Assembly (NCBI GenBank): GCA_035294565.1
Contig: DATGKR010000076.1
Location: forward strand, 1-13,199
Direction of reading: 5' to 3'
From: DATGKR01 sp035294565
GTDB lineage: Bacteria; Actinomycetota; Acidimicrobiia; Acidimicrobiales; Palsa-688
DNA length: 13,199 nt
Positions within the stretch are counted from its first letter, which is position 1, and the number at the start of each line of letters is the position of its first letter. Positions 5,902 through 11,480 of this stretch are shown piece by piece. The position numbers were made by a program, and so were the translations under genes. The notes under the pieces are model-generated. The model saw only the letters and a list, made by a program, of their open reading frames with translations. It ran no database searches and was not told where the DNA came from.

Positions 5902-6627
5902 TCAGGCCGGCACAAGCTCCTCGTCGGTCACGCGCAGCGCGGCGGGATCGACGTCCACGCCGGGGCCCATCGTCGAGCTCACCGCCACCGACTTGATGTA
6001 CCGACCCTTGGCCGCGGCGGGCTTGGCGCGCTGTATCTCCTCCACAACGGCCCGGAAGTTCCGCAGCAAGTCCGCCTTGGAGAAGCTGACCTTGCCGATC
6101 GGCACCTGCACGACGCCTCTGGAGCGGGTGTCGGCCCGGTACTCGACGCGGCCGCCTTTGAACTCGGCGACCGCCTTACCCACCTCGGTGGTCACCGTGC
6201 CCGTCTTGGGGTTGGGCATGAGGCCGCGCGGACCGAGCTTGCGTCCGAGGCGGCCCACCTGGCCCATCATCTCGGGGGTGGCGATGGCGACGTCGAAGTC
6301 CATGAAGCCCCCGTCGACCCTGGCGACGAGGTCGTCGGCTCCGACTATGTCCGCTCCGGCCGCCCTCGCCTCCTCGGCCGCGGGGCCGGCGGCGAAAACA
6401 GCCACCCGCACCGGCTTGCCCGTCCCCGCCGGCAACGCGACGGTGCCGCGGACCACCTGGTCGGCCTTGCGCGGGTCGACGCCGAGGCGGACGGACATCT
6501 CCACGGTCTCGTCGAAGCGCGCCGGAGCGAGGTCCTTCACCAGGTCGAGCGCCTCCCCCGGCGTGTAGGAGCGGGTGCGGTCGAACCGCTTCTGAGCGTC
6601 GACGTACTTCTTGCCTCGCTGTGTCAT
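5902..6627 (-). CDS. rplA: 50S ribosomal protein L1
   Basis: 241 aa, usual length. Family blocks are GKKYVDAQKRFDRTRSYTPGEAL at the N-terminus, ETVEMSVRLGVDPRKADQVVRGTVALPAGTGK (about 40-71), the domain II core with DIVGADDL and FDVAIATPEMMGQVGRLGRKLGPRGLMPNPKTGTV (about 112-145), and the C-terminal KGRYIKSVAVSSTMGPGVDVD. L1 forms the mobile L1 stalk at the E site and often represses its own operon. The ATG overlaps the rplK stop (ATGA at 6624-6627), so translation is coupled. After rplA the usual rplJ does not follow; a 123-bp gap leads to the inserted membrane genes. Confidence 0.98.
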   Translation of the reverse strand: MTQRGKKYVDAQKRFDRTRSYTPGEALDLVKDLAPARFDETVEMSVRLGVDPRKADQVVRGTVALPAGTGKPVRVAVFAAGPAAEEARAAGADIVGADDLVARVDGGFMDFDVAIATPEMMGQVGRLGRKLGPRGLMPNPKTGTVTTEVGKAVAEFKGGRVEYRADTRSRGVVQVPIGKVSFSKADLLRNFRAVVEEIQRAKPAAAKGRYIKSVAVSSTMGPGVDVDPAALRVTDEELVPA

Positions 6628-7049
6628 CCGACCTTGATCCCCATCGAACGTGCGGTGCCGGCGACCTGGGCCTTGGCCGCGTCGAGGTCGTTGGCGTTGA
6701 GGTCCGGCATCTTGATCCGGGCGATCTCGGCCAGCTGATCGTCGGTGATGGTGCCGGCGGTCTCGCGGCCCGCCGACTTGGCCCCTTTTTCCAGACCGGC
6801 GGCCTGGCGGAGAAGCACGGGAGTAGGAGGTGTCTTCAGCACGAAACTGAACGAACGGTCCTCGAATATCGTTATCTCCACCGGGATGACCTGACCGGCC
6901 TTGTCCTCCGTGGCGGCGTTGTACTGCTTCACGAACTCCATCGTCTGCACGCCGTGGGGCCCGAGGGCCGTGCCCACCGGCGGGGCGGGCGTCGCCTTGC
7001 CGGCGGGCAGCTGGATCTTCACGACTGCTGTGACTCTGCGCTTGGCCAA
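6624..7049 (-). CDS. rplK: 50S ribosomal protein L11
   Basis: 141 aa, standard. The N-terminal domain holds the proline-rich helix (ATPAPPVGTALGPHGVQTMEF, about 19-39) that contacts the GTPase centre and thiopeptides. The C-terminal domain binds 23S rRNA (FEDRSFSFVLKTPPTPVLLRQAAG; GTITDDQLAEIARIKMPDLNA). The usual GPALGQ is GTALGP here: Thr27 replaces the proline equivalent to E. coli Pro26 and Pro31 replaces Gln. The start is TTG at 7047-7049, supported by AAAGGAG that overlaps the nusG stop, with 7 nt spacing. It overlaps rplA by 4 bp. Confidence 0.97.
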   Translation of the reverse strand: MAKRRVTAVVKIQLPAGKATPAPPVGTALGPHGVQTMEFVKQYNAATEDKAGQVIPVEITIFEDRSFSFVLKTPPTPVLLRQAAGLEKGAKSAGRETAGTITDDQLAEIARIKMPDLNANDLDAAKAQVAGTARSMGIKVG

Positions 7050-7061
7050 AGACGTGCTCCT

Positions 7062-7688
7062 TTAGAGCTTCGCCACCTGGGCGAAGTCCAACTCGACGGG
7101 CGTTTCCCGTCCGAAGATGTTCACCAGGACCTTGAGCTTGAGCTGGTCCTCGTTGATCTCGGCGATGGTGCCGGAGAAATCGGCGAAAGGTCCTTCCCGC
7201 ACCCGGACCGTCTCGCCCATCTCGTACTCGAAGCCGCGCGGCCGGCCCTTGCGCCCGGTGGCGTCGCCCTCCTCGGCCTTGACCTGGAGGATGTTCTCCA
7301 CCTCCTTGCGCGACAGGGGGGTGGGTCGAGCCCCGAGGCCGACGAAACCGGTTACGCCCGGGGTGTTGCGCACCACGTACCACGAGTCGTCGTCGAGGTC
7401 CATGCGCACGAGCAGGTAGCCGGGGAAGACCTTCTTCGAGACGACCTGCTTCTTGCCCCCCTTGAACTCGATGACGTCCTCCATGGGGATGACCACCTCG
7501 AAGATGCGCTCCTCCATGTTCATGGAAGCGATCCGGCTCTCCAGGTTGGACTTCACCTTGTTCTCGTAGCCGGCATAGCTGTGGATCACGTACCAGGAGC
7601 CGGGGCGGTCGTAGGGGCTCTCGGGTGCCTCGGCGGCCTCGGTGAGGGTGGGCGCGTCGGTTTCAGATGTCGTTTCGTCGTCTGGCAT
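7062..7688 (-). CDS. nusG: Transcription termination/antitermination protein NusG
   Basis: 208 aa. An acidic, poorly conserved extension of about 28 residues precedes the NGN domain (WYVIHSYAGYENKVKSNLESR from residue 32; VFPGYLLVRMDLDDDSWYVVRNTPGVTGFVG), which clamps RNA polymerase. A C-terminal KOW domain (about 155-208: VRVREGPFADFSGTIAEINEDQLKLKVLVNIFGRETPVELDF) links to Rho or S10. The ATG is 2 nt after the secE stop; there is little independent Shine-Dalgarno, so translation probably depends on secE. rplK begins 12 nt downstream. Confidence 0.98.
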   Translation of the reverse strand: MPDDETTSETDAPTLTEAAEAPESPYDRPGSWYVIHSYAGYENKVKSNLESRIASMNMEERIFEVVIPMEDVIEFKGGKKQVVSKKVFPGYLLVRMDLDDDSWYVVRNTPGVTGFVGLGARPTPLSRKEVENILQVKAEEGDATGRKGRPRGFEYEMGETVRVREGPFADFSGTIAEINEDQLKLKVLVNIFGRETPVELDFAQVAKL

Positions 7689-7690
7689 GG

Positions 7691-8020
7691 CTACTTGAAC
7701 AGGAAGTTGGCGAGGTCGGAGAACCCGAGGTCGAGGGCGAAGATGAGCGCCATGAGCACCGCGAGGGCGATGAAAACCACCGTCGCGTAGTTGGCCGTCT
7801 CGCTGCGCGTGGGCCAGGCGACCTTGCGTAGCTCGACGTTGACCTCGTGCAGGAACTGGCGGGGCGACGTCCGCCTGCCGGGTGCGGCGGGCGGCGCGGC
7901 CGCCGGCCGGGGGGCGAAGTCGGCTGCACCGGGGGCCTCGACCGTGCTGGGCGCCTGCAGGTCGCCCACGGCTTCGCCCTGGCCCTGGCGGGCGAGTAGG
8001 CGCCTCTGTTGTCGGTTCAT
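7691..8020 (-). CDS. secE: Preprotein translocase subunit SecE
   Basis: 109 aa. Residues 1-50 are a basic then Ala/Pro-rich cytoplasmic extension. The SecE signature is FLHEVNVELRKVAWPTRSET (about 56-75), followed by a single membrane span (about 79-100). SecE clamps SecY in the Sec translocon. The ATG at 8018-8020 is chosen because the frame further upstream runs through the tandem repeat and tRNA-Trp. GTG at 8024-8026 is an alternative. No strong Shine-Dalgarno is seen. Confidence 0.95.
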   Translation of the reverse strand: MNRQQRRLLARQGQGEAVGDLQAPSTVEAPGAADFAPRPAAAPPAAPGRRTSPRQFLHEVNVELRKVAWPTRSETANYATVVFIALAVLMALIFALDLGFSDLANFLFK

Positions 8021-8049
8021 GCTCACGGGTCGTGCTTCTCGGTCTCTGT

Positions 8050-8106
8050 GTGTCTTGGTGAAACAGGTGTGTCTTGGTGGAGCAGGCGTGTCTTGGTGGA
8101 GCAGGG
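8050..8106 (-). repeat. Triplicated 19-bp repeat in the tRNA-Trp trailer
   Basis: Three abutting 19-bp units lie at 8050-8068, 8069-8087 and 8088-8106 (core GTGTCTTGGTG.A.CAGG). Units 2 and 3 differ only at the last base; unit 1 has two further changes. Unit 3 includes the last five bases of tRNA-Trp, so the tRNA 3' end plus trailer has been copied downstream. It is non-coding and lies between tRNA-Trp and secE. Confidence 0.9.
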
Positions 8107-8175
8107 CAGGAGGGACTCGAACCCCCAACCGCCGGTTTTGGAGACCGGTGCTCTGCCAAATTGAGCTACTGCCCT
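8102..8175 (-). tRNA. trnW: tRNA-Trp (CCA)
   Basis: The 74-nt cloverleaf has acceptor AGGGCAG/CTGCCCT, D stem GCTC/GAGC, anticodon arm CCGGT-CTCCAAA-ACCGG with anticodon CCA, T arm GGGGG-TTCGAGT-CCCTC and discriminator G. The 3' CCA is not encoded. It lies directly upstream of secE, as in many actinobacteria. Confidence 0.97.
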
Positions 8176-8207
8176 CTGCAGGCGTCCTGCGGGGGGGTCC
8201 GGCTGCG

Positions 8208-8213
8208 AGGATA
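8208..8213 (-). promoter_or_regulatory. Possible -10 element for tRNA-Trp / secE-nusG
   Basis: TATCCT (TAnnnT type) on the - strand lies 32 nt before the mature 5' end of tRNA-Trp. A small GCAGG/CCTGC hairpin (8178-8190) would lie in the 5' leader. No clear -35. Confidence 0.35.
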
Positions 8214-8263
8214 GCACCGGGGGCCTCACTCTCCGCGGGCGCTCCCGGTTCTGACGGTTCGGC

Positions 8264-8707
8264 CTAGGCTCCCTGGAGGACGGGACGGGTCGGCGACGGC
8301 GTCCGGCCGCCGGGCCCTCCCCACTCCGGCAGGAGCGTCAACCGGTCGGCGAGGACCACGAGCGGGTCGGCGGCAGTCCTGAAGGTGAGCACCCAGTAGG
8401 GGCCGTACCTTCCCACTCTGGTCAAAGGGACGGCCGCCACGGCAGAAACGGCCTCCCGCATGGCCGACACGGCGCGCCTGGACATCCGGGCTGCGCGCAG
8501 GCGCCGGCCGGCAATGATCATCTCCACCGGCGCGCCAGGCAGGATCCCCTCGGCGACCGTCACGCCCGTGACCCCCAGTCCGCCCGCGGCCATCTCCCGC
8601 AGGGCGGCCATCTGGTCGCGTTCGTGCTCTCGGCGCGCCCGGCGCTCGACGCGCCGCCACGCCCAACGCTGACGAAGGGTTAGCTGCAGGGGTTTGCCGG
8701 TCATCAT
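8264..8707 (-). CDS. Hypothetical protein (unrecognised)
   Basis: 147 aa, no family recognised. Residues 1-45 are strongly basic and helical (RQRWAWRRVERRARREHERDQ). Residues 45-130 look like a small folded alpha/beta domain with VTGVTVAEGILPG, VEMIIAGRRLRAARMSRRAV and a hydrophobic GRYGPYWVLTFRTAADPLVVLADRLTLLPEWG stretch. There are no membrane spans and no cysteines. ATGATG at 8702-8707 leaves the exact start open; GAGG lies a few bases upstream. It lies between the anti-sigma gene (115 bp away) and tRNA-Trp, so it may be the last gene of the sigma unit. Its composition is that of a real gene, but I cannot name a role. Confidence 0.65.
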   Translation of the reverse strand: MMTGKPLQLTLRQRWAWRRVERRARREHERDQMAALREMAAGGLGVTGVTVAEGILPGAPVEMIIAGRRLRAARMSRRAVSAMREAVSAVAAVPLTRVGRYGPYWVLTFRTAADPLVVLADRLTLLPEWGGPGGRTPSPTRPVLQGA

Positions 8708-8776
8708 GGAACCTCGGGTCGGGGGGCCGCCCCAAGTTTCGCCGTCGGCACATCGGCTTCCTGCGGCGTTGGCGTT

Positions 8777-8811
8777 TGGCGCCTGCCCGGGCCTGCGGGT
8801 GGGAGGCGCCA
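8777..8811 (-). terminator. Hairpin after the anti-sigma gene
   Basis: TGGCGCCT (8777-8784) pairs perfectly with AGGCGCCA (8804-8811); further GCCCG/CGGGT pairing in the loop is possible. It begins about 12 nt past the anti-sigma stop on the transcript. No U-tract follows, so it could be a weak terminator, a stabiliser or chance. Confidence 0.35.
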
Positions 8812-8822
8812 GTGCCCGGCGC

Positions 8823-9203
8823 TCAACCCGCCTGGGACCATCCCGGGCGGCGTAGGGTGAGCCACACGATCATTCCGGCGGCGCCGGCGGCGGTGAGACC
8901 GCCGAGATACGCCCAGAGCGCCCACGATCCCGCGCTGCCGTCGAGGGCCGCCTCGTCGAGCGCCTTTAGAACCGCGGCGAGGCTGGAGGCCGGGGGGACC
9001 ACCAGGTCGTGACGCATCGAGCGCATCACCTTGAGCACCCGGCGGAACGCCGCCACCTCCGCCTGGCAGCGGAGGCAGGAACGGACGTGGGCGGCGGCGC
9101 GGGGTTCCACGTCGTCTTCGCCCGCAGCCATCTCGGCGACGGCGTCCACCGCCTCGCGGCAGGCGGCCGTGCGCAAGGGGACGATCTCAGCCAGCGTTCG
9201 CAC
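8823..9203 (-). CDS. Zinc-type (ZAS) anti-sigma factor, membrane-anchored
   Basis: 126 aa. The N-terminal domain carries C15, H39, C43 and C46 (Cx23Hx3Cx2C). This is the four-ligand zinc site arrangement of ZAS anti-sigma factors such as RsrA, in which oxidation or zinc loss releases the sigma factor. Residues about 94-117 (WALWAYLGGLTAAGAAGMIVWLTL) form one membrane span near the C-terminus, unlike soluble RsrA. The GTG start at 9201-9203 has GAGGAGAGGG upstream. It overlaps the sigma gene by 17 bp, as usual for a cognate pair. Inferred role: holds the adjacent ECF sigma inactive at the membrane. Whether the cysteines sense redox, zinc or are structural cannot be read from sequence. Confidence 0.83.
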   Translation of the reverse strand: MRTLAEIVPLRTAACREAVDAVAEMAAGEDDVEPRAAAHVRSCLRCQAEVAAFRRVLKVMRSMRHDLVVPPASSLAAVLKALDEAALDGSAGSWALWAYLGGLTAAGAAGMIVWLTLRRPGWSQAG

Positions 9204-9783
9204 GGACCCTCTCCTCGCCTCCGGCGGCGGCGCCTCCCCCCGCCGAGAGAAGGTCGCGGAGCCGCCGGCGCGCCCGGTGGAGACGGACCTTGGCGGCGGC
9301 TTCGCTGATCCCGAGCTCCTTGGCGATCGCCCCGTGGGGCAGGTCGTAGATGTCCCGCAGCACAACGACCTGCCGGAGACGCCAGGGAAGCTGGGACAAA
9401 GCCTCCGAGATGCGGGCGCGGTCGTCGGATCCGGACATCCGAAGCTCGGGGTCGGCCTCGGCGCGCCCGTCGACGACGGGCTCGTCCTCGCGGAGGAGCT
9501 CGGTCCGGTGACGCGCCCGCTTGGCGAGGAGGTTCGCCGAGCAGTTCGCCGTGATCCGGTACAACCAGGTCGTGAACTGGGCGTCCCCCCGGAAGCGCCG
9601 CAGCCCGCGGTACGCCCGCAGGTAGGTGTCCTGCACGACGTCGTGGGCGTCGTCCTCGTTGCCCGTCAAGCGGAAGGCCAGCGTGTAGGTCGCGCTGTAG
9701 GTGGCCCGCACGAGTTTCTCCAGAGCCGCCCGGTCCCCTCCCCGGGCGGCGTTCACCAGCTCGGCGTGGTCCAGGTCGCTCAG
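9187..9783 (-). CDS. ECF (RpoE-like) RNA polymerase sigma factor
   Basis: 198 aa. Sigma region 2 lies at about 20-90 (DDAHDVVQDTYLRAYRGL; FRGDAQFTTWLYRITANC) and region 4 at about 124-178 (LPWRLRQVVVLRDIYDLPHGAIAKELGISEAAAKVRLHRAR). It directs RNA polymerase to its own stress promoters. The frame has no ATG after rpmG. The expected N-terminus (LSDLDHAELVNAARGGD) begins at a CTG (9781-9783) that overlaps the rpmG TGA as CTGA, with AAGGA 6 nt upstream; the next option, GTG at 9754-9756, has no Shine-Dalgarno and removes nine residues. I choose CTG. Cognate anti-sigma overlaps at the 3' end. Confidence 0.9.
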   Translation of the reverse strand: MSDLDHAELVNAARGGDRAALEKLVRATYSATYTLAFRLTGNEDDAHDVVQDTYLRAYRGLRRFRGDAQFTTWLYRITANCSANLLAKRARHRTELLREDEPVVDGRAEADPELRMSGSDDRARISEALSQLPWRLRQVVVLRDIYDLPHGAIAKELGISEAAAKVRLHRARRRLRDLLSAGGGAAAGGEERVRANAG

Positions 9784-9944
9784 CGCGTTTCCTTGTGGAG
9801 CGTGTGGCGGCGGTCCCAACGGCAGTACTTCTTCATCTCGATGCGCTCGCGGTCGTTCTGCTTGTTCTTCATCGTGATGTAGTTGCGCCGCTTGCACACG
9901 TCGCAGGCGAGGGTGACCTTGACCCTCTTTTCGTTCTTGGGCAC
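9780..9944 (-). CDS. rpmG: 50S ribosomal protein L33
   Basis: 54 aa. Typical L33 blocks are KVTLACDVCKRRNYITMKNKQND and the C-terminal RRHTLHKETR. The first CxxC (C14, C17) is intact, but the second pair, usually CPRC or CPWC, is CRWD, so the fourth zinc ligand is Asp instead of Cys. GTG start at 9942-9944 with a strong AGGAGG 7 nt upstream. It follows tRNA-Met by 39 nt, the usual actinobacterial tRNA-Thr/tRNA-Met/rpmG arrangement. Its stop overlaps the likely CTG start of the sigma factor, so the sigma gene may be translated by coupling to this abundant ribosomal mRNA. Confidence 0.95.
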   Translation of the reverse strand: MPKNEKRVKVTLACDVCKRRNYITMKNKQNDRERIEMKKYCRWDRRHTLHKETR

Positions 9945-9983
9945 GGCAGAACCTCCTCTCCCCATGCTAACCGGGCTGGCTGG

Positions 9984-10056
9984 TAGCGGCGGTCGGACTC
10001 GAACCGACGACAACTCGATTATGAGCCGAGTGCTCTGCCAACTGAGCTACGCCGCC
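9984..10056 (-). tRNA. trnM: tRNA-Met (CAU), elongator type
   Basis: The 73-nt cloverleaf has acceptor GGCGGCG/CGCCGCT (G1-U72 wobble), anticodon loop CTCATAA with CAU and discriminator A. The sequence resembles actinobacterial elongator tRNA-Met. tRNA-Ile2 with modified CAU is the alternative but the rpmG context favours Met. One nucleotide separates it from tRNA-Thr; CCA not encoded. Confidence 0.94.
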
Positions 10057-10057
10057 G

Positions 10058-10130
10058 AGCCCCCTGTCGGAATCGAACCGACGACACCAGCCTTACCATG
10101 GCTGTGCTCTGCCGACTGAGCTAAGGGGGC
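10058..10130 (-). tRNA. trnT: tRNA-Thr (GGU)
   Basis: The 73-nt cloverleaf has acceptor GCCCCCT/AGGGGGC, anticodon arm CAGCC-ATGGTAA-GGCTG with anticodon GGU, T arm GTCGG-TTCGATT-CCGAC and discriminator U. CCA is not encoded. It is the first gene of the - strand block and probably a common transcript with tRNA-Met and rpmG. Confidence 0.97.
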
Positions 10131-10139
10131 GGCGCCGCG

Positions 10140-10145
10140 ATGCTA
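10140..10145 (-). promoter_or_regulatory. Probable -10 element of the tRNA-Thr/tRNA-Met/rpmG unit
   Basis: TAGCAT on the - strand is 9 nt before the 5' end of tRNA-Thr, so transcription would begin at or near the mature end. TTCACC (10165-10170) could be a -35 but at 19 bp spacing. The region overlaps the start of the divergent GNAT gene. Confidence 0.4.
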
Positions 10146-10159
10146 CTAGCCTCCGCCCC

Positions 10160-10672
10160 GTGACGGTGAAGTGCCGGCTCGCGACGCTCGACGACGCCGA
10201 GGCGATCAGGACCATCTACAACCGGGAGGTGGTCGGCTCCACGGTCACCTTCGACTTGGTGCCCCGCTCGCTGGAGGACCAGCTCGCCTGGCTGGACGAG
10301 CACAGCGGGGCACACCCCGCCGTTGTCGCGGTGGACGGGCAGGGCCTCGTGTGCGGCTTCGGCTCCCTCTCGCCGTACCGGGACCGCCCCGCCTACCGCA
10401 CGACCGTCGAGGACTCCGTCTACGTGGACCCGGCCCACCAAGGCCGCGGGGTCGGCCGGACGGTGCTCGACGAGCTCCTACGGCTCGCCGGCGGCTACGG
10501 GTTCCACGCGGTGATGGCCCGCATAGTGGGGGGCCATCAGGCTTCCATCGGCCTGCACCGGGCGTGCGGCTTCGACCTGGTCGGCGTCGAGCGGGAGGTG
10601 GGGCGGAAGTTCGGCAAGTGGCTGGACGTCGTCCTGATGCAGCGGCTGATCTGCGGGGGCGGCACCGGCTGA
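10160..10672 (+). CDS. GNAT N-acetyltransferase, phosphinothricin acetyltransferase-like
   Basis: 170 aa, one complete GNAT fold. The order of motifs matches the Pat/Bar/YncA group, which acetylates small amines such as phosphinothricin or methionine analogues with acetyl-CoA: an N-terminal RLATLDDAEAIRTIYNREVVGSTVTFD, SPYRDRPAYRTTVEDSVYVDP (72-91), acetyl-CoA loop QGRGVG (94-99), and GGHQASIGLHRACGFDLVGVEREVGRKFGKWLDVVLMQ (124-161). Substrate cannot be inferred. GTG start at 10160; a second GTG (10166) is in frame. No Shine-Dalgarno. It is divergent from the tRNA block with a 29-bp gap and 24 bp before the peroxiredoxin on the same strand. Confidence 0.86.
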   Translation: MTVKCRLATLDDAEAIRTIYNREVVGSTVTFDLVPRSLEDQLAWLDEHSGAHPAVVAVDGQGLVCGFGSLSPYRDRPAYRTTVEDSVYVDPAHQGRGVGRTVLDELLRLAGGYGFHAVMARIVGGHQASIGLHRACGFDLVGVEREVGRKFGKWLDVVLMQRLICGGGTG

Positions 10673-10682
10673 CCGGCGCGGC

Positions 10683-10688
10683 TACTGT
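10683..10688 (+). promoter_or_regulatory. Putative -10 for leaderless peroxiredoxin mRNA
   Basis: TACTGT (TAnnnT) ends exactly 8 nt before the peroxiredoxin GTG, which has no Shine-Dalgarno. It lies in the short gap after the acetyltransferase gene, so the peroxiredoxin may have its own leaderless promoter. No -35 is evident. Confidence 0.4.
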
Positions 10689-10696
10689 CAGCGGTC

Positions 10697-11149
10697 GTGA
10701 AGATCGGCGACCGGGCCCCAGACTTCGAGTTGCCCGACGAGACGGGCACCCTCCGGCGGCTGAGCGAGATGCTGGCAGCCGGGCCCGTGGTGCTCTATTT
10801 CTATCCGGCGGCCATGACCTACGGCTGCACCAAGGAGAGCTGCCATTTCCGCGATCTCGCCTCCGAGTTCGAGCGGATCGGTGCACAACGCGTCGGAATC
10901 TCGGCAGACCCGGTGGACAAACAGAGGCAGTTCTCCGAGAAGCACGGCTTCGACTTCCCCCTCCTCTCCGACCCTGACCGCAAGGTCGCCGAGGCCTACG
11001 GCGTCAAGCGGGCGATCGGCCTGCTCAAGGTGAAGCGGACCACGTTCGTCATCGACCGGGACGGAACGATAAAGGACGTCATCAGCTCCGAGACCAACAT
11101 GAACGCCCACGCCGACAGGGCGCTGGCCGCCCTGCGCAACAACGGCTAG
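10697..11149 (+). CDS. bcp: Peroxiredoxin, PrxQ/Bcp type
   Basis: 150 aa, a thiol peroxidase of the AhpC/TSA superfamily that reduces H2O2 and organic hydroperoxides in the cytosol. The active-site block YFYPAAMTYGCTKESCHFRD (34-53) gives P37, T41 and the peroxidatic cysteine C44 (PxxxTxxC). C49, five residues on, is the expected resolving cysteine of PrxQ. The AAM in place of KDD is a variant I know from actinobacterial members; Tyr42 replaces the usual Pro. The thioredoxin fold continues with VGISADPVDKQRQFSEKHGFDFPLLSDP and TTFVIDRDGTIKDV. GTG start at 10697. Confidence 0.93.
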   Translation: MKIGDRAPDFELPDETGTLRRLSEMLAAGPVVLYFYPAAMTYGCTKESCHFRDLASEFERIGAQRVGISADPVDKQRQFSEKHGFDFPLLSDPDRKVAEAYGVKRAIGLLKVKRTTFVIDRDGTIKDVISSETNMNAHADRALAALRNNG

Positions 11150-11231
11150 CCGGATCGGTCGCCGGCGTCCCGAACTTCTGGGTCTTGATCGGCGGGCGAA
11201 ACGGATCCACCCTGGTATCGACGGAACCCTC

Positions 11232-11257
11232 GAGGAAAAGACCAGAGGAAAAGACCA
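11232..11257 (+). repeat. Perfect 13-bp tandem duplication upstream of DUF1918 gene
   Basis: GAGGAAAAGACCA occurs twice back to back (11232-11244, 11245-11257). It is purine-rich and lies in the 136-bp gap before the DUF1918 gene, about 28 nt upstream of its start, so probably in its 5' untranslated region or promoter. Confidence 0.85.
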
Positions 11258-11285
11258 GAAGCGACGAGGTCCCTGGAGGTGGAGC

Positions 11286-11480
11286 GTGGACGCCCATGTC
11301 GGTGATCGGATAATCGTCGAGTCGAACAAGGTCGGCGGCGCCCGAAAGACCGGAGAGGTCCGGGAGGTGATCGAGGGCGCCGGCGGCAAGCACTACCGGG
11401 TCCGCTGGGAAGACGGCCACGAGTCGGTCGTCTTCCCGAGCAGCGACGCGTCGGTGGTCGCCGCCAGCGCCGCCCGCTAG
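11286..11480 (+). CDS. DUF1918 family small protein
   Basis: 64 aa. The pattern VGDRIIVESNKVGGARKTGEV, then YRVRWEDGHESVVFPSSDA is DUF1918, a short all-beta (SH3-like) actinobacterial family of unknown function often seen near stress genes. GTG start at 11286-11288 with an extended Shine-Dalgarno (GGAGGTGGAG) at 11275-11284. The typical PPYLVRW is HYRVRW here. The stop codon shares CTAG (11477-11480) with the convergent hydrolase. Confidence 0.88.
   Translation: MDAHVGDRIIVESNKVGGARKTGEVREVIEGAGGKHYRVRWEDGHESVVFPSSDASVVAASAAR

Noticed and set aside
8050..8106. Three 19-bp units considered as CRISPR or iterons
   Set aside because: No spacers and only three units; no replication or cas gene near.
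8021..8128. Longer SecE form starting upstream
   Set aside because: It would translate through the tandem repeat and part of tRNA-Trp.
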